Below the pieces are notes generated by a model, which was given only the letters and a program-made list of their open reading frames with translations, was not told the DNA's origin and made no database searches. A stretch of 64,000 nt of DNA, taken from NCBI RefSeq assembly GCF_014805685.1, contig NC_060892.1:5816490-5880489 (forward strand), read 5' to 3'. Within the stretch, counting starts at the first letter, position 1, and every line of letters begins with the position of its first letter. This document shows, piece by piece, positions 1 through 13,000 of the stretch. This DNA is from Silurus meridionalis. Lineage: Eukaryota > Chordata > Actinopteri > Siluriformes > Siluridae. A program made the translations under genes and the position numbers.

Positions 1-524
1 TTCATCCAGCACCAAAAAGATCTCTTCACACATCCACAAGAAAAGCCACCCCTAAGGACCCCGCATTCACTCTCACATTAGGGGTTTAATTACATCCTAA
101 AGACTCCCCCTTACTCCTCAGACCTCCCTCCACACCTAATCTAAACTGAAATTCTGATTGTTTTTCCTCACAATATTTTTAAAAAGGGCTAGGGTGAAGA
201 AAGTGTAGGTGAAGATGGTATATTTGAGATTGTGGAGTGGATATTATCATACCAAGCAACCATTAAAAGGTGTATTACAGAAGACTATGCACACGATAAT
301 GCATTTGTTTTCTCTACATTAACTGAGAAAAAGAATAAAAAATTGAGTGTTTTTTCAGTGTTTGCAGGTTTTTTGTAAGTCAGGTCAGAAGGCTAGAAAT
401 TTAGATTTAGATTAGATTTTGTGATTTCATGTTAACTTGGTAACTGAGGATAATGGTTTGTGTGAAAGCAGCCTTATATTATTAGGAAAAACTGTATTTA
501 AAACAAAAAAACAAAACAAAAAAA
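1..524. other. OSBPL1A intron, no feature seen
   Basis: AT-rich sequence without a recognisable exon, RNA gene or repeat. Confidence 0.5.
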
Positions 525-538
525 GTGTGTGTGTGTGT

Positions 539-541
<3 letters not shown>

Positions 542-614
<73 letters not shown>
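542..614. repeat. (TA)n microsatellite
   Basis: 73 bases of pure TA, preceded by (TG)n at about 525-539. The Tc1 element starts at its right edge. Confidence 0.95.
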
Positions 615-617
<3 letters not shown>

Positions 618-2010
618 TGAGGAAAATAAGTATTTGAACACCCTGCTATTTTGCAAGTTCTCCCACTTAGAAATCATGGAGGGGTCTGAAATTGTCATCG
701 TAGGTGCATGTCCACTGTGAGAGACATAATCTAAAAAAAAAAATCCAGAAATCACAATGTATGATTTTTTAACTATTTATTTGTATAATACAGCTGCAAA
801 TACGTATTTGAACACCTGAGGAAGTCAATGTTAATATTTGGTACAGTAGCCTTTGTTTGCAATTACAGAGGTCAAACGTTTCCTGTAGTTTTTCACCAGG
901 TTTGCACACACTGCAGGAGGATTTTGGCCTCCTCCACACAGATCTTCTCTAGATCAGTCAGGTTTCTGGCCTGTCACTGAGAAACACGGAGTTTGAGCTC
1001 CTCCAAAGATTCTCTATTGGGTTTAGGTCTGGAGACTGGCTAGGCCACGCCAGAACCTTGATATGCTTCTTACAGAGCCACTCCTTGGTTATTCTGGCTG
1101 TGTGCTTCGGGTCATTGTCATGTTAGAAGACCCAGCCTCGACCCATTTTCAATGCTCTAACTGAGGGAAGGAGGTTGTTCCCTAAAATCTCGCAATACAT
1201 GGCCCCGGTCATCCTCTCCTTAATACAGTGCAGTCGCCCTGTCCCATGTGCAGAAAAACACCCCCAAAGCATGATGTTACCACCACCATGCTTCACAGTA
1301 GGGATGGTGTTCTTGGGATGGTACTCATCATTCTTCTTCCTCCAAACACGTTTAGTGGAATTATGACCCAAAAGTTCTATTTTGGTCTCATCTGACCACA
1401 TGACATTCTCCCATGACTCCTCTGGATCATCCAAATGGTCATTGGCAAATTTAAGATGTGCCTGGACATGTGCTGGTTTAAGCAGGGGAACCTCCTGTGC
1501 CATGCATGATTTCAAACCATGACATCTTAGTGTATTACCAACAGTAACCTTGGAAACGGTGGTTCCAGCTCTTTTTTTAGGTCATTGACCAGCTCCTCCC
1601 GTGTAGTTCTGGGCTGATTTCTCACCTTCCTTAGGATCATTGAGACCCCACGAGGTGAGATCTTGCATGGATCCCCAGTCCGAGGAAGATTGACAGTCAT
1701 GTTTAGCTTCTTCCATTTTCTAATGATTGCTCCAACAGTGGACCTTTTTTCACCAAGCTGCTTGGCAAATTCCCCGTAGCCCTTTCCAGCCTTGCGGAGG
1801 TGTACAATTTTGTCTCAGCTCTTTGGTCTTGGCCATGTTAGTAGTTGGATTCTTACTGATTGTATGGGGTGGACAGGTGTCTTTATGCAGCTAACGACCT
1901 CAGACAGGTGCATCTAATTTAGGATAATTGTAGTAGAGGTGGACATTTTAAAGGCAGACTAACAGGGTCTTTGAGGGTCAGAATTCTAGCTGATAGACAG
2001 GTGTTCAAAT
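614..2010 (-). mobile_element. Tc1-like DNA transposon, decayed
   Basis: Read on the minus strand. The intact outer end begins CAGTGAGGAAAATAAGTATT at 615 inside a (TA)n tract. The other end stops after GTGTTCAAAT at 2010, so one terminal inverted repeat is truncated. A 130-codon open stretch (1123-1515, minus) shows DDE-transposase signatures: [27 protein letters not shown] and GRGWVF. Helix-turn-helix-like coding sequence lies at 1560-1840 in disrupted frames. The copy is non-functional. Related Tc1 elements are widespread in fishes. Confidence 0.9.
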
Positions 2011-2252
2011 ATAAATATATATAAAATTAAAGATTGACACATATTTATATACTACTACTACAGTTAAGTAATTTCTAAAAAAAATAAAAGAAATGTTTTA
2101 CATCACAAAGCTGTGATTCCTCACATGGATTTGATGCATGACAGGAAATGTATGCTTACATTTTTTACTGAAAGTAGCGTGACTTTGCATCCTGACTTTG
2201 TTTTTTTTATGCTGATTTCTGTATTTTTTTCTCTGTTTTTTTGTTCGGTCAG

Positions 2253-4048
2253 CGGCTGAGCGAACCGAGGAGAGGAAGTTGGAGGAGCAGGTGTTAGAAG
2301 CAGCTCGAGAAGGAGCCACAACTACCCTGTTAAAACTGGTACCAGCACCACATCTTATCACCTGCATGATCATGTGCGATGACCAGCGTTATAAACATGT
2401 TGAGCAACATTTTGCTCTGAGAAGTTTTGAAATTCAGAGAAAAGGTTATGTTATTATAATTCCAGTACCTCTATAAGCTGTTTTTGTGGTTAATCTCCTT
2501 CCACTTCCTTTGTGCCCTCCTGCTATACATTCATGTGGCCTCATTTACTGTTTGGAAATACTTGAACTTGGCCACACAAGCTCACAACCTAAGGCACCTC
2601 AGACTGATTTATTTTCCTAAAAGTAAACAATTTAATAAAATTCAAAAAGATATACCATAGAATGCAGTTAAATTGAAAAGAAAATTACTTTTTAATCAAT
2701 ATATGGATAATTCGATTCTTTTAACATCCTCTTTATGTTAATAAGAAAAAGACCACACAGCTTGCAGTCTAAAGAATAGAACAATCACATTAAATATAAA
2801 CCAGACACACTATTGTCAAAGTTGCTGTTATAGAAAATAAATCTGCACCTCCTGACCAGTGAACAGCGCATCAGTATAAAGAGTTTTATTCACCGGTGTA
2901 ATGCAGTAAAGAAATTAGTTCTAGTAACCTAAAACTAGACTGAATTTGAGAAGTGCTGGTCTAGTCAATCTAGTTAATATCTAATGAATGTTCAGCCAAG
3001 TCTGTGTTACATGTTCATTCTCTTGAAACATAGCTGAACAGGAAGAAACCTCCAAACATCAACTGCACGGACCTGCTGGGTAACACGCCATTACACTGTG
3101 CTGCATACAGAGGCCAGAAACAGTGTGCAATCAAACTGCTGCAGAACGGAGCCAGTCCCAACATCAAGAATAAGAACGGTAAAAAAAGAATTGAAAACCA
3201 TCCGTTATTATCAAAACACAAAAAACAAAGCATGCCATCAAAGTGCATAATTCATCACTGGTTTCATCCAAAGTTCTCCAGTGTTATGTGCTGCACAAAC
3301 ATGCATTGCTGAACATTCCTGAACAACACCCCCCATCGCCACACGTTCCAATAGATTGTCTGCGATCTCTAAATATTTTGCTCTAATTAATGATATTATT
3401 TATCCACCGCCATTGACATTCAGTTCATTTGCACTTCTAGGTTAGGATGTTAGATTGGAAATATTGTGTACTTTAGGGCATTAATCATATTTGGTGTTGT
3501 GAGATTTTGGTTACTACACTTTGTGTGATTAAATTAATACAGAACATTAATATACAAGTTATATACCTATTCTCTGTGTGCTCAGAAACACTAGCCTTTT
3601 TAACCCTTTTTGTTCTTGCAGTATTGAATAAAAACAAATAAATGCATGGACCATCCAAAATTTCACCTATTATTTTATTAATATTATGAGTAAAATAGAT
3701 ACATTTTCACATGAACAGAGTTGAGCTGGAAGTACAGGTAGCCTATTATATAGATTTTTCAGGTTACAGGGTGTAACTCTGTAACTGTAATTTGTGTAAA
3801 TTTATCATTTTTAAGACCAGAGATTTATACCATTTCGAAAGGAAGTAAAACCTTTTCACCACCCAGTTTTATGACTCAGAAATAGGAGTAATACTGAATA
3901 CTAGTAGTAATAACAATAGCGTGTTTGTCCTGTTGTAAATGAAGGTGCTGTGATTAATTTTCTCCGTGGGCTGTTTTCAGGTCAGACCGTATTTGATCTT
4001 GCAAAGGACACAGAGATGAGGCAGATCCTGGAGGGCAGTTTGATGAAA
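2253..4048 (+). CDS. osbpl1a: OSBPL1A exons: linker helix and last ankyrin repeat
   Basis: Three exons (2253-2338, 3034-3178, 3981-4048). The first encodes a charged helix ([20 protein letters not shown]) matching the stretch before the third ankyrin repeat of ORP1L. The second carries the ankyrin signature [12 protein letters not shown] followed by [18 protein letters not shown]. The third closes the repeat ([17 protein letters not shown]). In ORP1L the ankyrin repeats bind Rab7 on late endosomes (known for the family). Exon 2253 begins in phase 2, so an upstream coding exon must exist left of the window; I saw none in 1-2252. Confidence 0.93.
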
Positions 4049-7000
4049 GTAAGCTTAGCACACAGATGCAATAAAGAAACACTGTAGAATTGTTTCACAT
4101 TTGGGCTCATTTTTTACAGGTTTATATTAATATGCTGGCTTTAAGTTTCTTTTGTCTTTATGGTAACAGCTCATTCACTGGGACTTGTACAGTGAATGCT
4201 TCACATATTCATCAAATGTTTTTTCTTCACAGGGTCCGAGGCGTTATGTTCAGATGTTTGATGGTCCTCTTTGGAAGGTATTTTAGAGATATGCTCTTCT
4301 TTTCTGCCTCTGTATGTAGTATGTACATAGTGCATAGTGTGGTTTTTGAAGCAAGCATGAATAACAGCTTTACACACTCTTGGCATCCTGGCAGTTCCTT
4401 TCTCCAAATATTTAGCTGTATACATGCTTATTGTAAAAAATTACCCAAAAGTGTTCTTCACTAGTTTCTGACCTTGTAAACCAGTTTATTCCAGAGCAGT
4501 TAAAAAAAATTAGGTGCAGTGACTGGGCAGGACATAAAACACTCCTTGTACTTGCACTTACAGAGTTTGGACGTATGCTTCGGCTAATTGTCTTGTTGTA
4601 TGGTAAAGTCGGTTCCAATGAGCCGCAGTCCAGACAGAATTGCTTGGTGTTGAAGTATGGAATGGCGGCCATGTTGGTTAAAGCAGTCTGCTAACATCCT
4701 CTCTCCTGTTCTCGGTCTTCCATATGTTCTTCTGTTAGAGAAAAAAATGTTCAATTTGGACTCCTCTGTCCACAGAATTTTCATCCAATTAGTCAGGGTT
4801 CAATTTATGTCTGTTTTTCCCTTTACCTGATTTGTTCCATATAAACAAACAGAACATTCATGTGTCTCAAAAAACATAAATACAATGTGTACCTGCAAAA
4901 CAAACACATTTATGAATAGTTTTTGATTGAGTCACTCTTGTCTTCATAAACTATGTCTCTAATGATTTCTGTCCCTCCAGAGCACCAGGTTCTTTGGCTG
5001 GCGTTCCTGCTGGGTTGTTATTCAAGATGGAGTTTTGTCATGGTATTCGAAACAGTGAGTGGTTTTAAAAGTTTGCTGCTTCACATGTACAGACATGCTG
5101 GATTTAAAAATGTGTCAGTTTAGAGCTAAAGAAAGAGACATTATAATAATTGACATTGACATTTGGCAGACGCCCTTATCCAGAGTGACTTGCAATTATC
5201 TCATTCATACACCCGAGCAGTTGTTAGGTTGAGGGCCTTGCTCAGGGGCCCAAGAGTTGCAGCTTGGTATGGCTGGAATTTGAACTCATGACCTTCGGAT
5301 CCAAAGTACAACATCTTAACCACTGAGTTACCACCTCAGTGTTAGTTGGTGTGTCTGGAGTTCCATAAGTGGGTGTGTTTTTAAGATGGATATACTAGGC
5401 AGTAAGATTAACATAAACTAGCCTGGCAGGATATTCCATGAACTCTCTTATATAAAATGTATATATATATATATAGTATGTGATTTTGATTTGGTATTGT
5501 ATATTCATATCATTTTTTTTTTTTATTTCTAATTGATTTTTCTTTAATCAATTTTTTCTTCGTTTTAGGTCTGATGCTGCATCCAACATTCAGGGTAAAG
5601 GCTGCAAAGCCCTGACCCAGGCCCAGTGTAGTGTAAGATCAATCACTAATGATATATTTTCATATCATTAGATCCACTAATTCATTTTAAATGTGGTTAG
5701 TATTGTAATATGTGGTTCTGCTCTAACAGACTAAAGACAGCTGCTATTTTACAGTCAAGTGCTTCGATGACAGTGTCCATTATTTTAAAGTCTCACCAAA
5801 AGGCAACCCAGTAGCTACCAGAAAAGTGAGAACAAATTTAGATTATTATATATGCCTTATTTTTTATTTAAAAAAAAAGAAAATCTAGATTGTTTCAATT
5901 CTGCATTAAGGCTCATTGTCTAAATATTGAGAGTGTGTTTTTTGTGTGTAATGCAGAAATGGTTGGAAGCTATCGAGGCGCACTCAGCATTCAGCACTCA
6001 CTACTGCTCACAGGATCAGGGCAGTGAGGAAGATGAGGATGAGGTGATATCACTGGGAGAGCTGACGGAGTCTCTGCTGGTGGGAAGGAAATTGTTTGTT
6101 ATTTATTCTGACATTCACAATTCACAAATGTATTACAATAAAGGTATCATCCCTTCAAAGCTAAATGTTTTTATTGTAGAAGCCTTGATTGGACCATTGC
6201 TTATCCTAAGGAATGCAGTTAGGTTATAAATTCGATTAAAGGGATGTGTAGAAAATAAGTGCTACCTTCTTCATCATCCCATCAGCACATTCTTTTTGTT
6301 TAGAATCATATAAGGCATAAAATGCATTTTACCAATCTGGTATTCTTCAATCCTCACCCTAGAATGGCAATTCATTTCATATGCATGCACATATACACTA
6401 TAGGTGCATCTCAATCAATTAGAAAATTGTTAAAAAGTTGATTTATTTTAGTAATTCAATACAAAAAGTGAAACTCGTATATTATATCGATTAATCACAC
6501 ACAGACTGATATATTTCAAGTGTTTATTTCTTTTAATTGTGATGATTTTGGTAACATTTAACAAAAACCCACCTCAGAAAATTTTAATACTTCATAAGAC
6601 CAATCAAAAAAAAGTTTTGTGAAAATTTTTCTTCTGGAAAGTATGTTAATTTACTGTATATGTACTTAATACAGTAAATACTCTTTCGCTTTTATTACTG
6701 CCTCAATTCGGCATGGCATGGAGGTGATCAGTCTGTGCAGTGTGTGTCTGATACAGTAGTGCAAATGTGAGTTATGGATGGTGCAAAAAGAAATGTGTAG
6801 TGGATAAGCAGTGCAAAATACACAGAAAGTAACAGTGCAGTATAGAATCAGCTGTTCAGAGCAGTAACAGCGACAGGAAAAAAAAAGCTATTCTTTAGTC
6901 TGTTTGTGCGGCTCTGAGACACCTGTAGCGTCTGCCCGATGGGAAAAGAGTGAATAGTCCATGGTTGGGGTGAGAAGTATCTTAGATGATTCACCTCGCC

Positions 7001-10000
7001 CTTTGAAGACAGCATTTATTGTAAATGTTCTCCAAGGTGGGAGGCTGAGTGCCGATGATTCGTTGAAGCAGTACAGCAGTAAAAGTTCTCCAGTATCCTG
7101 TAGCACAGACAGGACTTTTTAAGTCTCCTCAGAAAAAACAGGCGCTGTTGTGCCTCCATGATCAGGATATAGGAGTTCAGAGACCAAGTGAGATCCTCCG
7201 AGATGTGGAGGAACTCAAAGGAACTCAAAGCTGGGTACACACTCAACAGAAGCTCCATTGATGTAAATGGGAGCGTGAGTGTGATTGCCGGCTCTAATAA
7301 TCCACAATGATCTCTTATGTCTTCTCGGTGTTGAGTTCCAGGTTATTGTCCTCACACCATGCTACTAGGTTGTGTTTACAGTCTAGGTTGTGTGTACAGT
7401 TATACAGTCTCCAAATTGTTTTTGAAATTTTTGTCTTTTTGTCCAAAATGTTTTGATTGCTTTTTCAGCGAGCTGAGACGTGTCATGAGAAGTTAGAGTC
7501 TGAGGTGCTTTCACTCTTCTCCATGGTGAAAGAGGATGCACTCAGTGAAGGTAAGAACTGTTCCATTCATATTTGCTCTTATCATTATTAATTATACAGG
7601 AAGCACAGAAGGCTCTTATGTCAGGACAGGAAGTTTCAGAATGGAACAAAACTTTTCCTCCGTTACTTATTTATTTATTCCTCTCCTACCACAAAGGTAT
7701 CCACTTACGGGTTAAAATAAATATTCACCTTGTCCTAGCGGTGTCCTGTTTGGATTATTTGCAGACAGCGGCATGCCTAGAGCTGAGTCTCGACCTGAGG
7801 ATTCAATGCCCAAATTAATCATATTGTTTCTCAGACCTCTGCTGTAACTGCAGATTTACGATGTGTGAGAGTTTGAAGTCAATAGCCTGCTGTGCATTTC
7901 AAAGATGACAGCAACTGAAAATATTTGAAATATATTCTAGTATTTATCTGGAATTACTTGTGTAATTCTTACTATTTATATCATTATTTTCTATCGTAAG
8001 CAAATATAATATTTTAATTTAAATGTGTAAAAATGTAATAATCTTACATTTGCTTTATTTAATTATTTTAATAGATATATTTGACTATATAGACTTTTTT
8101 TTTATTTAAAAATGTCAATTCTTTTTTTTTTGCTTAAATTAAAGTGGATGGGGAAAAAAGTTCTGGTACCAACAGCTCAACCCTGTTAATACATTTCTCG
8201 GCACACTCATACAATGTCTGTGTGTGTCTGTCTGTGTATATATGTCTGTCCATGTCTGTCTGTTTCTGTCTGTCTGTCCGTCTCTCTCTGTGTCTGTCCA
8301 TGTCTGTCCGTTTCTGTCTGTCTCTGTCTGTGTCTGTCTGTTTCTGTCTGTCTGTCCGTCTCTCTCTCTCTGTGTCTGTCCGTCTCTCTCTGTGTCTGTC
8401 CGTCTCTCTCCGTGTCTGTCCGTCTCTCTTCTGTGCTGTCTGTGTGTTTCTGTCTGTGTATATATGTCTGTCCGTGTCTGTCCGTTTCTGTCTGTCTGTG
8501 TCTGTCTCTGTCTGTCTCTGTCTGTTTCTGTCTGTCTGTCCGTCTCTCTCTGTGTCTGTCCATGTCTGTCCGTTTCTGTCTGTCTCTGTCTGTGTCTGTC
8601 TGTTTCTGTCTGTCTGTCTGTCTCTCTCTCTGTGTCTGTCCGTCTCTCTCTGTGTCTGTCCGTCTCTCTCTGTGTCTGTCCGTCTCTCTCCGTGTCTGTC
8701 CGTCTCTCTCCGTGTCTGTCTGTTTCTGTCTGTGTGTCTGTGTGTGCTCTATTGGTCCAGGCATTCCGGTGCCTGTGCAGCAGAAGCTCAGAGAGGTGTG
8801 CGAGGCATCCAGCGAGACCTGTTCAACTCTACGTCAGTGTCTCGACTTGTTCTCGAAACAGGAAGGGGTATGAAGCAATTACTGTAATCAATTCACTAAC
8901 AAATGCAGAGGAGACTTAATTAAAAAGTGGCAGTTTATTACAATACTAATGCCTGTTTTGATTGTGCACAATTAGAAACTTAATATATTTAGTACTAATG
9001 ACATAGTAAAGACCTGGTAAAGCGAACATGTCGAACCTTCCAAATAAAGCCTTAATTCATAAAAGAGGTCTAGATTTAAGATTTATTTTGTATATTCCTA
9101 TTTCTGACATTTCTTTGTTTTTATGCTAAAAGAAAAAAAACACCTCCCTTGAACGTCTCCACAGTTTGTACAGTACCAGATTATTAATCTGCATCAAGTA
9201 GCACATAATATCCAGAGGGGAATTGGTGTTAGAATGATATTTTATATTATCACAAAACTGTTTAAAACATTTACTTAAAATTGTATTAAAACTTAGGAAA
9301 CATTTAAATAAAAAGAAAAATCTAGCTAGTATCTGTCTTATCTAGCTTACAATACCTTAAACATATTGCATTATTTCATATAATTAATAATAAATATGTA
9401 TTTAATACATATGATTAAATGTTCATTTATTTAGCTTTTTATTTTGAATGTTTTATTTATTTTCTATCTTTCTTTTTGCTTTTAAAGATATGTATGTACA
9501 ACAGATATGTACAACTATTTTAAATATTTATAAAAATGTATAACTTGAATTTAATTTCAGATGTATTACAGTTTTGTAAATAATTATATCAATATCTAGC
9601 TAATTTAAAGATATTTTAAATATAATATGTATTGATGATTAATTTACTACAAATGAATGTAGTTACAATTCTTGTCACTATTTATTATTAAAACATTAAA
9701 TAGTGAGCTTTTTTTTTTTGACCGATTAAGCAAATATGTATGTATTTGATTTGATTTGTACATTGATTTTAAAAAGGCATGTAAAATGAAATCTCTAAAT
9801 TACACTCTATAGGTGTAAAATACTTTATAATAATCGGTGACAATATCTCACTGAATGTAAGTTTTACCTCCCCTTGGAATTTTCTTTAACTGAAGACAGT
9901 CATCATTTTTATCCATTTATAGAAGTGTGCTGGTACCAATTTTTAAGAATAAGGGACCTGTGCAGACCTGCAGTAACTACAGGGGAATAAAGGTTGACCA

Positions 10001-13000
10001 GTCACACCATGAAGTTATTTGAAAGAGTAGTGGAAGCATTGCTGAGGGGAGAGGTGACCATCTGTGAGCAACAGTATTTTTATGCTGAGGAAGAGCACCA
10101 CAGACGCAATTATTTGCTTTGAAGGTATTGATGGAGAAGTAAAGAGAAGGTCAAAAGGAGTTGCATTGTGTGTTAGTATATTTAGAGAAAGCACCCGACA
10201 GTGTGCTGAGAGAGGAGTTGTGTTATTGTATGAGGAAGTCAGGACATGCATGAGGACAGTATGACAACAGTGAAGTGTGCAGTAGGAATGACATACTGGT
10301 TCAAGGTGGAGGTGGGACTGCATCAAGGATTAGCTCTAAGCCCTTTCCTGTTTGCAGTGGTAATGGACAGGTTGACTGACGAGGTCTGACAGGAGTCTCC
10401 GTTGGACTATGATGTTTGTGGATAGCTGTTTGTGGTGAGAGTAGGGCGCAGGTTAAGAAGAACCTGGAGAGGTGGAGGTACACAGTGGAGAGAAGGGGAA
10501 TGAAAGTCAGTAGGAGTAAGACAAAGTACATGTGTGTGAATGAGAGGGAGGGCAGTGGAGTGATGCGGTTACAGGAAGAAGAGGTGGTGAAGGTGGAAGT
10601 GTTTAGGTATCTGGGGTCAATCGTGAAAAAGTAATGGAGAGTGTGTTAGAGAAGTGAAGAAAATAGAATTTGTCTCAATGCATTTTTGTATTCGAATTAC
10701 TCGAGTTACTTGAAAAATCGTTTCAGCGATAAATTCAGCAGATGAATATATAACCAGGCCTATAAAATCCAACACATCAAACTTCACATCAAACTATAAA
10801 AAGTATTTGACTGAAACAGAAAAAATGGGTGTGTGCAGGAGGTGACTGATGTTTGGATCTTTGTCCTTGTTTTACCCTGTGTGTAAAAGACACCAGCAGT
10901 GATGGCACTCCATCAGGTCTGTCAGTGCATGTTTTTGCAAAGGGCCGACCAGTTACATGATACGCGACGGATTGTGTTTCACGATTGAGTGCACTGGAAC
11001 ATGACAGTCCGCTTCAGTTCTAGCAGATAATTCGGGGATCATATCTTTATATCATAAACAGTGTGCAAAACGTGCTTTGAAAATATAAAAATTAGCTACT
11101 AAAGCACTAGCATCATTATACCATGTGTGTTAATCCAAATGTCATGCAGCCTTGAATTTTTTTTCCAGAAGAGTGGAGGTTATTATAACAGCAAATGGGG
11201 ATGAAATGTGTTATAGGATGTTCACAAAGCGCATGGTTAGTTGTCCACATACTTTTCTCCATACAATGTAGGTTTGGAAAGGCTGTCCTTTTCAGATTCA
11301 TGTATAGTAGAAAATATACAATTTTGACTCTTATTAGAAAGTATGCGTATACATATGTGTGCAGGCACGCAGTCTGAAGCTGGAACAGGAAGTTGAGAAG
11401 AGCAAAATTCTGTCAGAGGCTCTCCAGATTTTAGCTACAGAGCATCATGAGCTGGAGCAGTCTGTGGTTCGAGGCTCGTCTCCTCGCAGCGCCATTCTCA
11501 GCGAGGATGACTTCTATGATGCCCTTTCCTGTTAGTACACCATCTTTTTCTTAAAGCAGTAATTTACCGATAAGTGCTATACTGTCAGAATCATTTGAGA
11601 GAATATTGAAAAAATCTTCAGGAAGATCCTGGTCAGAATGGAGGTGGGAACACCGTATGTTTGTTATTCTTGAAAGTCTCTGTGCAATGCAAGTATAAGG
11701 ATTTATATGTCTAAAAGAGCTTCAGGATCCAACATCTTGAGGAAACGGATAGAACCTTGAGCGTAAAAAGAAACATTTGTGTTACAGATGTGATTACATA
11801 CTCAAAATACTGCATCCATACTTTCAGAACCAACCACCATTGTTTCTGGTTTTATCAATGATGAATTGTCTATGAATTAAAGCAATAGATTTGATCCAAA
11901 CATCTTTTTTTATATTTGCAGTAAATAAATATAATTTTCGTATAGTTTTGCATGTCTGGTGTGTTTCGGCTCCTTTAAAAGCCACCCGATCCCCTACTCT
12001 GGTTTCATCAGGTAGCTTGATGGCAGCTTCTTTCCTTCGCTTGTCCCATATGTGTGCGTGCATATGTGTGTGTGTGTGTGTGTGTTATAGTTTCCACCTC
12101 AGAGAATTCGCAGAGCTACCTAGACTTGAGTGGGTCGTTCAAGGAAGAGGACGAGGGCAGGTCAGAGCTCTATAACAACGTGCCGAGTTGTCTCAACGCT
12201 GGGAGGATGTCCCAGGAGGATTGGCGTGGTGATGAAGAGGAGGATGATAAAGGAGCCAAATCGAGTGGAGCTAAAAGATACAGGTAAATGATCAACATGG
12301 TGAACAAAGTTCATAATGTGTCCATTTTATTGACAAAAATCAAGTTGCTCCAAAATTCCTGATCAATTCCTACAGTAACTATTATTATAGTCTTGTAAAC
12401 CTGTGGCTTTTTTTTTTTTGCCATCGTCTCCCCTGTGTTGTGTTTTGTTTTGGTCATGTATTGAAATCAATAATTTAGTTGCTGTGCACCAGAGGAGAAG
12501 GAGGAGGAGCTCACAACTGTAAAAGATTGATGAAGCAGCCAAACGTAGCAGGCTCGTAATTTGAACTTTTCACTTAATCTGTGAAAACCAATAAAGCCGT
12601 TAACAGAGTCCCTGCTACAAGGACAAGATGTCTTTGTTTGTGTTTACTAAGAAGTTCTTTGCCCCTCGAAAATTATTGCCACCTTTCAGGAGAATCAGCA
12701 AAAAACTAATCTAATAAGGAGAAAAACATATATATACTTAATTAGAAATAGGATTTTTTTTCTACATTTACATTTTATATTTATGCCATTTGGCAGACGC
12801 CTTTATATAGAGCGACTTACATTGATCTAATTCATACAACTAAACAGCTATAGGGTTAAGGGCCTTGCTCAGGGGCCCAGAAGTGGCAGCTTGATGTGGC
12901 TGGGATTTGAACTCACGGATCCCAAGTCGGATCCAAATTTCTATGGTATTATTGTACAATAAGTTTAATTGAACTAGAAAAATTTTAATTAAACTGCATT

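Noticed and set aside
4090..4464. 124-codon frame overlapping OSBPL1A exon 4233-4277
   Set aside because: Out of frame with the PH-domain exon; chance open frame in intron.
5153..5336. tRNA-like sequence as a true tRNA gene
   Set aside because: It has only a degraded tRNA head joined to a SINE body and tail, and the same arrangement recurs at several loci.
8144..8919. Three long overlapping plus-strand frames and a 185-codon minus-strand frame, Cys/Ser/Val or Thr/Arg/Asp repetitive
   Set aside because: They are translations of the CTGT/CTCT tandem array. Only the short segment 8761-8867 is a real (OSBPL1A) exon, in one of the frames.
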